DNA of 64,000 bases from Competibacteraceae bacterium UBA6584 (GCA_002433805.1 DJIW01000128.1:1-64000), one strand, 5' to 3'. Counted from the stretch's first letter, positions 7,893 to 16,805 are shown. The notes: a model not told the origin generated them from the letters alone. Numbers and translations: made by a program.

Positions 7893-8789
7893 TCAATCAC
7901 CCAACCGACACTCAAACAGCACATCTTCGCCCAACACATAGCGCCGGCAACGGGGCCGCAGCCCCTGGTCCAAATCCCGAACCGGCGGCAGGGTGATGCC
8001 GGGCCGACCGGAGCCGATGATTAAGGGCGCAATGGTGATTTGCAGCCGATCCAGCCGTTTCTGTTCCAAAAACGCCGAGACGGTCAGTCCGCCGCCCTCC
8101 ACGAATACGCCGGCGCAACCGCGCGCGCGCAGTTGCGCCAATACCGCCGCCAAATCGAAAACGCCCGCGTCACACGGCGCGCCGATCACTCGCGCGCAGC
8201 CCGGACCCTGACGCTCGGCGAGCCCCTGATCGCAAATCAGCCAAGTCGGCGCGGCCCGGTCCTGAAACACGCCGCAACCGGCGGCGAGCCGGCGGCGCGG
8301 ATCGAGAACCACCCGCACCGGATTGGGACCGGCCACCTGTCGGGTAGTCAATCTCGGATCGTCGCATTCCACCGTGCCCGCGCCGACCACCACGGCATCG
8401 CATAACGCCCGCATCCGATGGAGATGCAGGAGATTTTCCGGGCCGTTGACGTAGCGGGAAGCGCCTTGCACGGTGGCGATCCGCCCGTCCAGGCTTTGAC
8501 CCAAATGGGCGACTGTCAGCGGACGCGCCGGACTGGCGAAGGCCATCGGCAGATACAAGTCCAACAGTTCGGCCCCGGCCGCGCTTACCGGGCTTCGGGC
8601 GAACCACGCGCCATCGCTGGCCGCCCCAACCAGCGCCAGCGGATCGGCGGCGCGAGTCACCACCGGCTGTCCATCCGGGTCCAGACTTAATCCCAAACCT
8701 TGGGGAAGCTCGGCCGACTCTCGAACATGCCGGCGCAGCGCCAGCAACAGCCTCCACACCTGATCCGGCGCAAGAGCAGCCGAACTCAT
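7893..8789 (-). CDS. RibD C-terminal / dihydrofolate-reductase-like NADPH reductase (pterin-like cluster)
   Basis: About 298 residues from the ATG at 8789. An in-frame ORF extends upstream to 8948, with a further possible ATG at 8876. Residues ~90-298 form the RibD reductase fold: TVAHLGQSLDGRIATVQGAS, then DAVVVGAGTVECDDPRLT and CAGVFVEGGGLTVSAFL for NADPH binding. RibD reductases reduce the ribosyl group of a pyrimidine intermediate of riboflavin synthesis. Here the N-terminal deaminase domain is absent and replaced by ~90 unrecognised residues with RLLLALRRHV and LYLPMAFA. The gene is convergent with the methyltransferase (9 bp apart), making a small pterin/riboflavin-like gene set. Confidence 0.85.
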   Translation of the reverse strand: MSSAALAPDQVWRLLLALRRHVRESAELPQGLGLSLDPDGQPVVTRAADPLALVGAASDGAWFARSPVSAAGAELLDLYLPMAFASPARPLTVAHLGQSLDGRIATVQGASRYVNGPENLLHLHRMRALCDAVVVGAGTVECDDPRLTTRQVAGPNPVRVVLDPRRRLAAGCGVFQDRAAPTWLICDQGLAERQGPGCARVIGAPCDAGVFDLAAVLAQLRARGCAGVFVEGGGLTVSAFLEQKRLDRLQITIAPLIIGSGRPGITLPPVRDLDQGLRPRCRRYVLGEDVLFECRLGD

Positions 8790-9435
8790 CTCAGCGACCC
8801 GAGCGACCAGCGCTCGAAACGCCGCCAAGCACCGACGGCTTTCCGGATGGAGCAAGCCGCGAACCACTACCTCCATCCCAAACGGGCTGGCGGAGTCCGC
8901 CGACGCACGAGGCTCGCGGCCCGTATTCCGAAGCGCGGTCCGGATCATGCGGCTTGCACCGGCTTAAAACGGTCGGGCGCGCGGGTTTGGCCTTCATGAG
9001 CGAATGGTCCCAGCTAAGGTCGATAAGCAAACGAAATGAAACGACGCGGCGCATCGCTTCCGCAACCGGCGCACTATCCTTAAGCAACCGGCTATCCACA
9101 GACTACAGAGGACGATAAGAATTTACCGATTTTAACGCCCGCAACGCTCAACTTTTCAAAATCAGCGCCCATCCACCAGGACGAATTTGATCAATTCCGG
9201 GCGTGGTCCAAGCAATAGCTTGTATCTTTAATATATCTAGTGTAACAATAATAACCATTATCTGATAGGTTGATTAGAACTAACGGCTGCCAATGGAAAT
9301 TTATTCGGCAAGTGATGGCGTCCTCTTTTAAGTCGTTTGGGCGCGATGTAAAATCAAATATACTATTCTCACAAAATAGAACACAAACAAAGATACTGGT
9401 TGCTTTACTGTTCCACGACACTAATGACGCGAGCA
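8790..9435. other. 646-bp gap without a convincing gene
   Basis: The first 150 bp may encode an N-terminal extension of the RibD-like gene if an upstream start is used. The rest, especially 9200-9420, is markedly AT-rich compared with the surroundings and includes aatatatctagtgtaac and similar runs. It holds a sigma-70-like promoter candidate for sthA near 9337-9364. A minus-strand frame of 81 codons (9191-9436) has no recognisable family and no ribosome binding site. A regulatory RNA cannot be excluded by eye. Confidence 0.5.
9337..9364 (+). promoter_or_regulatory. Possible sigma-70 promoter for sthA
   Basis: TTGGGC at 9337-9342 and TATACT at 9359-9364 are separated by 16 bp and lie 72 bp upstream of the sthA ATG. 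The spacing is within the sigma-70 range and the AT-rich surroundings fit a promoter. This is a by-eye match only. Confidence 0.4.
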
Positions 9436-10851
9436 ATGAACGACTCGAACTATGATGTTATCGTGATCGGCACCGGTCCGGGAGGCGAGGGAGCCGCCAT
9501 GAAAGCCGCCAAGGAGGGCAAATCGGTCGCGGTCATCGAACGGCATCACTCGGTCGGCGGCGGCTGTACCCACTGGGGCACTATTCCGTCCAAGGCCCTG
9601 CGTCACGCGATCAACCGGATGATGGAATTCAACACCAGCACGGCGTTTCGCGGCGCGCTCAGTTCCGCGCCGCGGCTGTCGTACCCCGAATTGCTGCGCT
9701 CGGCGGAGTCGGTCATCGCCCGCCAAACCACCATGCGCCAGGATTTTTACCAGCGCAACCGGATCAGGCTGCAACACGGCCACGCTCGTTTTACCGACGC
9801 CCACGCGATCGAAGTGCGCGCCAGCGCCAACGCCAACGCCAACGCCGAACCGACCGTGCTGTCCGCCGACGCCTTCATCATCGCGGTCGGCTCGCATCCG
9901 TTCCGGCCGCGCGATGTCGATTTCAACCACCCGCGCATTTTCGACAGCGACACGATTCTCAGCATGAGCCATACGCCCCGCTCTATCCTGGTCTACGGCG
10001 CGGGCGTGATCGGTTGCGAATACGCCAGCATTTTTCGCAACATGGGCTGCAAGGTCGATCTGGTGGATACCCGTTCGCGACTGCTGTCCTTCCTCGATGA
10101 CGAGATCGCCCACGCGCTGAGCTATCACTTGCGCGATCAGGGCGTGATGATCCGCCACAACGAGGAATACGAGCGGGCCGAAGGCTTGCCGGACGGCGTG
10201 CTGCTGGCCTTTAAGTCCGGCAAGAAAATCAAGGCCGACACGCTGTTGTGGGCCAACGGCCGCACCGGCAACACCCAAAACATGGGCCTGGAGGAGCTGG
10301 GCATCGTCCCCGACGGCCGTGGCCAGCTCGCGGTGGATGAAAACTACCGCACCGCCTTGCCCCACATCTACGCCGTGGGCGATGTGATCGGCTATCCCAG
10401 TCTGGCCAGCGCCGCCTACGATCAAGGCCGCTTCGCCGCCACCCACTGGGTTCACGGCGCGTGCGACCACCATCTGGTCGATTACATTCCAACCGGCATT
10501 TACACCTCCCCGGAGATCAGTTCGGTCGGCCGCACCGAGCGCGAGCTGACCCAGGCGCGGATACCGTATGAAGTCGGCCATGCGTCCTTCAAAAGTTTGG
10601 CCCGCGCCCAAATCACCGGCCGCACCGTGGGAATGCTCAAGCTGCTGTTTCATCGGGAGAGCCTGGAAATTCTCGGCATCCATTGCTTCGGCGATCAGGC
10701 CGCCGAGATCGTTCATATCGGTCAGGCGATCATGGCCCAATCCGGGCCCGCCAACACCATTCACTATTTCGTTAACACCACGTTCAATTATCCGACCATG
10801 GCGGAAGCGTATCGGGTCGCGGCGTTGAACGGTCTGAACAGGCTGGCCTGA
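9436..10851 (+). CDS. sthA: Soluble pyridine nucleotide transhydrogenase
   Basis: A 471-residue flavoprotein that moves reducing equivalents between NADPH and NAD+ in the cytoplasm. It has the FAD-binding motif [20 protein letters not shown]. The redox site reads [18 protein letters not shown], where SthA has a Thr in place of the second Cys of lipoamide dehydrogenases. It also has the NAD domain [17 protein letters not shown] and the C-terminal interface [21 protein letters not shown]. Length and sequence match E. coli SthA (466). An insertion contains a short Ala-Asn repeat ([10 protein letters not shown]) encoded by tandem gccaac hexamers near 9825. The ATG at 9436 is preferred; an ATG at 9424 is also in frame. 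Confidence 0.96.
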   Translation: MNDSNYDVIVIGTGPGGEGAAMKAAKEGKSVAVIERHHSVGGGCTHWGTIPSKALRHAINRMMEFNTSTAFRGALSSAPRLSYPELLRSAESVIARQTTMRQDFYQRNRIRLQHGHARFTDAHAIEVRASANANANAEPTVLSADAFIIAVGSHPFRPRDVDFNHPRIFDSDTILSMSHTPRSILVYGAGVIGCEYASIFRNMGCKVDLVDTRSRLLSFLDDEIAHALSYHLRDQGVMIRHNEEYERAEGLPDGVLLAFKSGKKIKADTLLWANGRTGNTQNMGLEELGIVPDGRGQLAVDENYRTALPHIYAVGDVIGYPSLASAAYDQGRFAATHWVHGACDHHLVDYIPTGIYTSPEISSVGRTERELTQARIPYEVGHASFKSLARAQITGRTVGMLKLLFHRESLEILGIHCFGDQAAEIVHIGQAIMAQSGPANTIHYFVNTTFNYPTMAEAYRVAALNGLNRLA

Positions 10852-10863
10852 GGGAGGGCTCGC

Positions 10864-12009
10864 ATGGACATTACCCCGTATCTCAAATTGATGGTCGACA
10901 AGAATGCGTCCGACCTGTTCTTTCACGTGGGCGCGCCGGTCAACATCAAAATCGGCGGCGTGGTCCGCCCGATCGGCAACAAGGTGCTCGGACCGGGCCA
11001 AGTGCGCGAGATCGCCTACTCGGTGATGAAGGACGATCAGATCAAGCAATTCGAGCACGAATGGGAGCTCAATTTCGCCATTCCGCTGCACGGGGTCGGC
11101 CGCTTCCGTTCCAACGTGTTCAAGCAGCGCGGCGAAGTGTCGATGGTGATCCGCTTCATCAAGGGCGACATCCCGCAGGTGGAGGAACTGGGTCTGCCGG
11201 CGCTGTTGCGGCAGTTGGTGATGGAAAAGCGCGGCCTGATCCTGCTGGTCGGGGCGACCGGCTCCGGCAAATCCACCACGCTGGCGGCGATGATCGACCA
11301 CCGCAACGCCAGCGCGCCGGGCCATATCCTCACCGTGGAAGACCCCATCGAATTCACCCACCAGCACAAGAAGTCGGTGGTCGGCCAGCGCGAGATCGGC
11401 ATCGACACCCATTCCTACGAAAACGCCTTGCGCAGCGCCATGCGCGAAGCTCCCGACGTGATCCTGGTCGGCGAGGTCCGCGAGCGCGACGTGATGAAAT
11501 ACGTGCTGACCTTCTCCGAAACCGGCCATCTGGTGCTGTCCACCCTGCACGCCAACAACGCCAACGGCGCGTTGGAGCGCATCGTCAACTTTTTTCCCGA
11601 AGACGCCCGCCCCCAACTGCTGATGGATTTGTCGCTGAACCTGCGCGCCATCGTCTCGCAGCGGTTGATCCGCGCGCTCAACGGCGGACTGGTGCCGGCG
11701 GTCGAGGTGCTGCTCAACAGCCCCTACATCGCCGATCTGATTCAGAAGGGCAAGATCGATTACGTCAAGGACGCCATGGAGCAATCGACCGAATCGGGAA
11801 TGATAACCTTCGATCAATCGCTGTTCCGGTTGTACAAGGAGGGCAAGATTTCTCGGGATGAGGCGATCAAAAACGCCGACTCCAAGAATAATGTCGGCTT
11901 GCAGATCCGGCTGTCCGAAGGTTCGGGAGCCGGTGGCGCGTCCGTCAGTTCCAGCCCGATCGATCTGACCATCCGCGAAGAAGACACCAATCGGGGCCGG
12001 ATGTTGTGA
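10864..12009 (+). CDS. pilU: Type IV pilus twitching motility ATPase PilU
   Basis: A 381-residue hexameric secretion-type ATPase that helps PilT retract type IV pili. It has an N-terminal PAS-like part (YLKLMVDKNASDLFFHVGAP) and Walker A LLVGATGSGKSTTLA near residues 128-142. An Asp-box VEDPIEFTHQH, Walker B DVILVGEVRERDVMKY and the His box TGHLVLSTLHANNANGA follow. The C-terminal part (IDYVKDAMEQSTESGMITFD) is of PilU rather than PilT type. It starts 12 bp after sthA and its stop overlaps the GTG start of the aminotransferase gene. PilT is not adjacent, unlike the common pilT-pilU pair. Confidence 0.9.
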   Translation: MDITPYLKLMVDKNASDLFFHVGAPVNIKIGGVVRPIGNKVLGPGQVREIAYSVMKDDQIKQFEHEWELNFAIPLHGVGRFRSNVFKQRGEVSMVIRFIKGDIPQVEELGLPALLRQLVMEKRGLILLVGATGSGKSTTLAAMIDHRNASAPGHILTVEDPIEFTHQHKKSVVGQREIGIDTHSYENALRSAMREAPDVILVGEVRERDVMKYVLTFSETGHLVLSTLHANNANGALERIVNFFPEDARPQLLMDLSLNLRAIVSQRLIRALNGGLVPAVEVLLNSPYIADLIQKGKIDYVKDAMEQSTESGMITFDQSLFRLYKEGKISRDEAIKNADSKNNVGLQIRLSEGSGAGGASVSSSPIDLTIREEDTNRGRML

Positions 12010-13178
12010 CCGTTCGGTTTCGCGCGCTGGCCCGCCGGATGGCGGACATCGCGCCGTTTCACGTGATGGCCTTGCTGGCCCGCGCCAAGGAACTGGAAGC
12101 GGCGGGCCGCTCGATCATCCACATGGAAATCGGCGAGCCGGACTTTCCGACCGCCGCCCCGATCATCGCCGCCGGCCAGCGCGCGCTGGCGGAGGGTCGC
12201 ACCCGCTACACCGCCGCCGCCGGATTGCCGGAGCTGCGCCGCGCCATCAGCGAACACTATTGGATTCGTTACGGCGTCGAGGTACCCGCTCGACGGATTC
12301 TGATCACGCCCGGCGCTTCCGGCGCCTTGCAACTGGCGACCGCGCTGCTGGTCAACCCGGACGATCGGGTGCTGCTGGCCGATCCCGGCTATCCCTGCAA
12401 CCGTCATTTCGTGCGCCTGGCGGACGGCGAGGCTGTCGGCCTCCCTGTCGGACCGGAGACGGGCTATCAACTGACCGCTAAATTAGTCGAGCGTTATTGG
12501 GACTCTCGAACGGCGGCGGTGTTGCTGGCGTCTCCGGCCAATCCGACCGGCACGGTGATCGCGCCGGACGGCCTGTCCGCCATCATCGCGACGGCCGAGG
12601 CGCGCGGCGGGCGGGCGATCGTGGACGAGATTTATCACGGCTTGAGCTACGGGGCCGCGCCGCAAACCGCGCTGGCGTATTCGGAACGGGCGCTGGTGAT
12701 CAACAGCTTCAGCAAATATTACGGCATGACCGGCTGGCGGCTGGGCTGGCTGGTCGCCCCGGACGATTGCGTCAACGACGCCGAAAAGCTGGCGCAAAAT
12801 CTGTTCCTGGCCGCCTCCACCCCGGCGCAACATGCCGCGCTGGCGGCTTTCGCGCCGGACGCCCGAGCGATCTTCGAGGAACGACGCGCGCAATTCCAAG
12901 CGCGACGGGATTTTTTGTTGCCGGCGCTGCGCGAGTTGGGCTTCCGAATTCCCGTCACCCCGGACGGCGCGTTTTACCTGTACGCCGATTGCAGCCGCTT
13001 CACCGACGACAGCTACAGTTTCGCCTTGCGCCTGCTGGAACAGACCGGGGTGGCGATCACGCCGGGCCTCGATTTCGGCAACCATCTGCCGGAACGACAC
13101 GTTCGTTTTGCGTACACCAACGCCATTCGCGTTCTGGCCGAAGGGGTGGAGCGGCTACGGCGGGCGCTGGCGGCCTGA
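12006..13178 (+). CDS. PLP-dependent class I/II aminotransferase
   Basis: A 390-residue fold-type I aminotransferase of the aspartate/alanine aminotransferase superfamily. The substrate-binding segment is HMEIGEPDFPT, a cofactor-phosphate segment is PGASGALQLATALL, and the pyridine contacts are PANPTG and VDEIYHGL. Lys237 in NSFSKYYGMTGWRLGW forms the Schiff base, and Arg in HVRFAYTNA binds the carboxylate. The start is a GTG overlapping the pilU stop, so it may be translated by coupling. It could be an alanine, aspartate or aromatic aminotransferase. Sequence alone does not decide. Confidence 0.88.
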   Translation: MTVRFRALARRMADIAPFHVMALLARAKELEAAGRSIIHMEIGEPDFPTAAPIIAAGQRALAEGRTRYTAAAGLPELRRAISEHYWIRYGVEVPARRILITPGASGALQLATALLVNPDDRVLLADPGYPCNRHFVRLADGEAVGLPVGPETGYQLTAKLVERYWDSRTAAVLLASPANPTGTVIAPDGLSAIIATAEARGGRAIVDEIYHGLSYGAAPQTALAYSERALVINSFSKYYGMTGWRLGWLVAPDDCVNDAEKLAQNLFLAASTPAQHAALAAFAPDARAIFEERRAQFQARRDFLLPALRELGFRIPVTPDGAFYLYADCSRFTDDSYSFALRLLEQTGVAITPGLDFGNHLPERHVRFAYTNAIRVLAEGVERLRRALAA

Positions 13179-13338
13179 ACCCCACTGTCGCCGCCAACCA
13201 CGCATTGTCGGCCAGCGATTACCCTCATCTCCGCTAGCGCCCCTGTCGCTTATCCGGAGAATCGCTCCATCCGGTGACTCCCAGCCGGCCAATCAAACCA
13301 CTCCAATGGTCCGCCGCAACGGCCAGTCGGGGCATGGA

Positions 13339-14289
13339 CTAGTGAAACGCCATCGCTCCATCGCTGGAATGGAACCCCGCCCGAGCGGGCGGTGGAACGC
13401 TCACCGAGCTATAGCGCTGACGCGCCTGCTGGCGATACTGGCTGGGCGTCGTTTGCTTGTGTCGCGTAAAACGCCGGTTGAAATTGGCGATATTGTTAAA
13501 GCCAACTTCACCCGCGATCAAAGTGACCGCCATATCGGTCCGCGACAGCAGGTCGCACGCCCTGGCGATCCGAATGCGATTGACGAAATCGTTGAAGCAA
13601 TTGCCCGTGGCTCTGTGAAAAAAACGCGAGAAATGACCCTCGCTCATTCCGACCAGCGCCGCTACCTGCCCCAATAAAATCTTGTGCTGATAGTGACCCA
13701 TCACAAAACGGATCACGCAATCGACCTTTCTCTGCAATTCGCTATTGGCGGGCAAATCGATATGCGTCGCTGATAGCGATCGCTGATGCGGAGTGCGGGC
13801 CAGCAGGTCGAGCCACTCATAAAAATAGCCGACTCGCGCCGCGCCATCCGCCTCCTTAATCCGCAGCATATATTTTTGAGCGGTATCGGCGTGGCGGAAA
13901 AACTCGATGCCGTGCCTGGCCCGATCCAGTAGAGGCAACAGCATGGACAGTTCCGGAAATAACGTGACGGCGCTGGCAATGACCTCGTGATCGAAATGCA
14001 CCACCTGATCCCGCAGTTCGTAACGAGTGCCCTCAGGCGCGATGCTGACCCAGTTGTGCGGCACGCGAGGCCCGGTCAGCACCAGGCAGCCCGGTCGAAA
14101 ATTGCCGATGTAGTCGCCGATGAACATCTTGCCGTTACTGGCGACGATCAGGTGCAGTTCGTACTCGTCGTGATAGTGCCAGCGGATCCGCCAATGCGGA
14201 GAACCGTGTTCGAGGTATCGGATCGCGCCGGGTTGTTTGTCGCTGATCTCCAGCTCCGGCATTCCCTGGTTTGCTTGATGTTGGGTCAT
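13339..14289 (-). CDS. AraC-family transcriptional regulator of the polyol locus
   Basis: A 316-residue regulator with an N-terminal cupin-type sensor (IRWHYHDEYELHLIVASNGK and CLVLTGPRVPHNW). The C-terminal double helix-turn-helix includes LLGQVAALVGMSEGHFSRFF and the AraC signature VTLIAGEVGFNNIANFNRRF. It diverges from the polyol ABC transporter genes with 152 bp between starts. MtlR of Pseudomonas, an AraC-type activator of the mannitol operon, has a similar architecture and position. It is therefore probably the polyol-responsive activator. AGGAGG at 14301-14306 (complement) lies 11 bases upstream of the ATG. Confidence 0.9.
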   Translation of the reverse strand: MTQHQANQGMPELEISDKQPGAIRYLEHGSPHWRIRWHYHDEYELHLIVASNGKMFIGDYIGNFRPGCLVLTGPRVPHNWVSIAPEGTRYELRDQVVHFDHEVIASAVTLFPELSMLLPLLDRARHGIEFFRHADTAQKYMLRIKEADGAARVGYFYEWLDLLARTPHQRSLSATHIDLPANSELQRKVDCVIRFVMGHYQHKILLGQVAALVGMSEGHFSRFFHRATGNCFNDFVNRIRIARACDLLSRTDMAVTLIAGEVGFNNIANFNRRFTRHKQTTPSQYRQQARQRYSSVSVPPPARAGFHSSDGAMAFH

Positions 14290-14390
14290 AGCTTTCCCTT
14301 CCTCCTCTCAGCGCATGGAATATCAGAAAAGTATAGATATTGGTGAATCCAGTACTGGCGAGGATGGTGGATTGCGCCATATTTCCAACA

Positions 14391-14404
14391 TGCTCGTGCG
14401 AGCA
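14391..14404. promoter_or_regulatory. Inverted repeat in the araC-type / polyol operon divergent region
   Basis: TGCTCG-TG-CGAGCA forms a perfect six-base inverted repeat with a two-base spacer, 38 bp upstream of the binding-protein ATG in the only divergent spacer of the locus. It could be an operator for a dimeric repressor or part of the AraC-type activator site. The latter normally prefers direct repeats, so assignment is uncertain. Confidence 0.35.
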
Positions 14405-14441
14405 CTAGCGACAACACCTTTGGAGAGGAGAGGATCACGCT

Positions 14442-15758
14442 ATGAAATTACCTAAATCCGCCATTCTGATCGCCGCCTTGTCGTTCGCCACCGCCGCGCA
14501 GGCGGCCACCACTGTCACCATCGGCACGGTCAATAACGGCGATATGGTGATCATGCAGAAGCTGTCCAAGCAATTCGAGGAGCAAAACCCGGATATCAAA
14601 CTCGATTGGGTGGTGCTGGAAGAAAACGTATTGCGCCAGCGCCTCACCACCGACATCGCCACCAAGAGCGGCCAGTTCGACGTGGCGACGGTCGGCACTT
14701 ATGAGGTGCCGATCTGGGCCAAGCAAGGCTGGCTGATGCCGCTGGAGAATCTGCCCGCCGATTACGCGCTGGACGATCTGCTGAAGTCGGTGCGCGATGG
14801 CCTGTCGTATGAAGGCAAGCTCTACGCCGCGCCGTTTTACGCCGAAAGCTCCATGCTGTTTTACCGCAAGGATCTGTTTGAAAAAGCCGGCATCGCCATG
14901 CCCGAACAGCCGACCTGGGATAACGTCAAGCAGTGGGCGGAGAAGCTGACCGATAAGAAAGCCGACCTTTACGGCATCTGCCTGCGCGGCAAGCCGGGCT
15001 GGGGCGAGAACTTCGCCTTTCTCTCCACCATGATCAACACCTACGGCGGCCAGTGGTTCGACATGAAATGGCAGCCGACCATCGACAGCCCGGAATGGAA
15101 AGCGGCCATCGGCGATTATGTGGAACTGCTGAACAAATACGGCCCGCCCGGCGCGGCCGCCAACGGTTTCAATGAAAATCTAACTTTGTTCGCCAACGGC
15201 AAGTGCGCGATGTGGATTGACGCCACGGTGGCGGCCGGCCTGCTCTACAACCCGAAACAGTCCAAGGTTTCCGACAAGGTAGGCTTCGCCCAGGCGCCGG
15301 TCGCCAAGACTCCGAAGGGCGCGCATTGGCTGTGGGCCTGGACGCTGGCGATCCCACAGTCATCCGACGCCAAGGACGCCGCCAAGAAGTTTGTGCTGTG
15401 GGCCACCTCCAAGCCGTATATCCAACTGGTGGGCGAGAAGGAAGGCTGGGCCAGCGTGCCGCCCGGCACCCGCACCTCGACCTATGAAAATCCCAAGTAT
15501 CTGGAAGCCGCGCCCTTCGCCAAGCCGGTGTTGGCGGCGATTAACAGCGCCGATCCCACCGACCAAACCCTCAATCCCCGGCCTTATGTCGGCATTCAGT
15601 ACGTCGGCATTCCGGAGTTTCAGGCCATCGGCACCCAGGTGGGCCAAACCATCGCCGCCGTGCTGACCGGCAAGATGCCGCTCGATCAGGCGCTCAAGAG
15701 CGCTCAGGCCGCCACCGCCCGCACCATGCAGCAGGCAGGATACGGCAAGGACAAATAA
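14442..15758 (+). CDS. Polyol ABC transporter substrate-binding protein (SmoE/MtlE-like)
   Basis: A 438-residue periplasmic binding protein. It has a clear signal peptide (MKLPKSAILIAALSFATAAQ, cleavage after AQA). The mature protein starts with VTIGTVNNGDMVIMQKLSKQ, the start of family 1 extracellular solute-binding proteins. Sequence features such as LDWVVLEENVLRQRLTTDIA, FDVATVGTYEVPIWAKQGWL and YESSMLFYRKDLFEKAGI-like segments match the sorbitol/mannitol binding proteins. A strong GGAGAGGAGAGG Shine-Dalgarno sequence precedes the ATG. It opens the catabolic operon and is followed by a hairpin that may set its higher expression level. Confidence 0.9.
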   Translation: MKLPKSAILIAALSFATAAQAATTVTIGTVNNGDMVIMQKLSKQFEEQNPDIKLDWVVLEENVLRQRLTTDIATKSGQFDVATVGTYEVPIWAKQGWLMPLENLPADYALDDLLKSVRDGLSYEGKLYAAPFYAESSMLFYRKDLFEKAGIAMPEQPTWDNVKQWAEKLTDKKADLYGICLRGKPGWGENFAFLSTMINTYGGQWFDMKWQPTIDSPEWKAAIGDYVELLNKYGPPGAAANGFNENLTLFANGKCAMWIDATVAAGLLYNPKQSKVSDKVGFAQAPVAKTPKGAHWLWAWTLAIPQSSDAKDAAKKFVLWATSKPYIQLVGEKEGWASVPPGTRTSTYENPKYLEAAPFAKPVLAAINSADPTDQTLNPRPYVGIQYVGIPEFQAIGTQVGQTIAAVLTGKMPLDQALKSAQAATARTMQQAGYGKDK

Positions 15759-15777
15759 TCGCGTGTAGTCCGTATCG

Positions 15778-15812
15778 ACCCCGGCTGGCCTTCCTCGGCC
15801 GCTAGCCGGGGT
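15778..15812 (+). promoter_or_regulatory. Intercistronic hairpin between binding protein and permease genes
   Basis: ACCCCGGCT at 15778-15786 pairs perfectly with AGCCGGGGT at 15804-15812, with an inner GGCC/GGCC pairing around TTCCTC. No U-run follows, so it is not a standard terminator. Stem-loops at this position in binding-protein-dependent transport operons often stabilise the upstream message, giving more binding protein than permease. That role is inferred. Confidence 0.55.
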
Positions 15813-15884
15813 GGATGCGCCCCCGTCTCCCTGGTTCCCGCGAGGGAAAGGGCTGGATAAAAAATCTCACCAGAGCATTTTTCC

Positions 15885-16796
15885 ATGACGACACTCGCCA
15901 AGACCTCACCCATCGCCCCCGCGGCGAAAACCAACCGCGAAGTCGACACCCGACCGTTGCTCTGGCCCTCGGTCGGGGTGCTGTTTCTGTGGATGATCGT
16001 GCCGCTGGCCATGACCCTGTATTTCTCGGTCATCCGCTACAACCTGCTCAACCCGACGCTGACCGGCTTTGCCGGCCTCGAAAACTACAAGTTTCTCTTC
16101 GATGACCCCGCGCTGTGGACCTCGCTGTGGAACACTCTGGTGCTGGTCGGTTCGGTTCTGATCATCACCGTGGTGCTGGGCACTTTGTTCGCGGTGCTCT
16201 ACAACCAGGAATTCCCCGGCCGGAGCATCGCCCGGCTGCTGGTGATCGCGCCGTTTTTCGTGATGCCCACGGTCAGCGCGCTAGTCTGGAAAAACATGAT
16301 GATGCATCCGGTCTACGGCCTGATCGCCTCGATTCAGAGTTCTTTGGGGATGCAGCCCACCGACTGGTTTAGCGATTACCCGATGTTCTCGGTCATCGTC
16401 ATCGTCGCCTGGCAGTGGGTGCCGTTCGCCTTTTTGATCCTGTTGACCGCCATCCAATCGCTGGACGCCGAACAAAAAGAGGCGGCGCGCATCGACGGGG
16501 CCGGGCCGTTCGCCATGTTCTTCTACATCACCCTGCCGCATCTGAGCCGGGCGATTTCGGTCGTGATCATGATCGAAACCATCTTCCTGCTGACCATCTT
16601 CGCCGAGATCTACGTCACCACCTCCGGCGGGCCGGGCACGGCGACCACCAATCTGGCCTGGCTGATTTACTCGGTCGGCCTGCTCCAGTTCGATGTCGGC
16701 TACGCCTCGGCGGGCGGGATCATCGCCGTCATTCTGGCCAATGTCGTGGCGTTTTTCCTGGTGCGGACCGTCTCCCGCAACTTACAACAAGGCTGA
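15885..16796 (+). CDS. Polyol ABC transporter permease (SmoF/MtlF-like)
   Basis: A 303-residue inner-membrane permease of the MalF/UgpA class with about six transmembrane helices. The first follows a 30-residue cytoplasmic N-terminus (LLWPSVGVLFLWMIVPLAMT). The EAA loop that contacts the ATPase reads EQKEAARIDGAGPFAMFFYI, ending TLPHL. Together with the next gene it forms the heterodimeric channel of the polyol importer. It lies 126 bp after the binding-protein gene, a space occupied by a hairpin, and nine bases before the second permease gene. Confidence 0.9.
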   Translation: MTTLAKTSPIAPAAKTNREVDTRPLLWPSVGVLFLWMIVPLAMTLYFSVIRYNLLNPTLTGFAGLENYKFLFDDPALWTSLWNTLVLVGSVLIITVVLGTLFAVLYNQEFPGRSIARLLVIAPFFVMPTVSALVWKNMMMHPVYGLIASIQSSLGMQPTDWFSDYPMFSVIVIVAWQWVPFAFLILLTAIQSLDAEQKEAARIDGAGPFAMFFYITLPHLSRAISVVIMIETIFLLTIFAEIYVTTSGGPGTATTNLAWLIYSVGLLQFDVGYASAGGIIAVILANVVAFFLVRTVSRNLQQG

Positions 16797-16805
16797 GGGC
16801 TGGTC

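Noticed and set aside
9191..9436. 81-codon minus-strand frame in the AT-rich gap before sthA
   Set aside because: No family, no Shine-Dalgarno sequence, and it runs into the sthA start. A promoter region is the simpler reading.
9823..9847. Tandem gccaac hexamers inside sthA as a possible regulatory microsatellite
   Set aside because: The unit is a multiple of three and encodes Ala-Asn in a surface insertion, so copy changes would not shift the frame. Not treated as phase variation.
9421..11817. Long minus-strand open frame of 798 codons opposite sthA and pilU
   Set aside because: It is antisense to two well identified genes and its His/Asp/Gln-rich sequence matches no family. Such frames arise from GC-rich codon bias.
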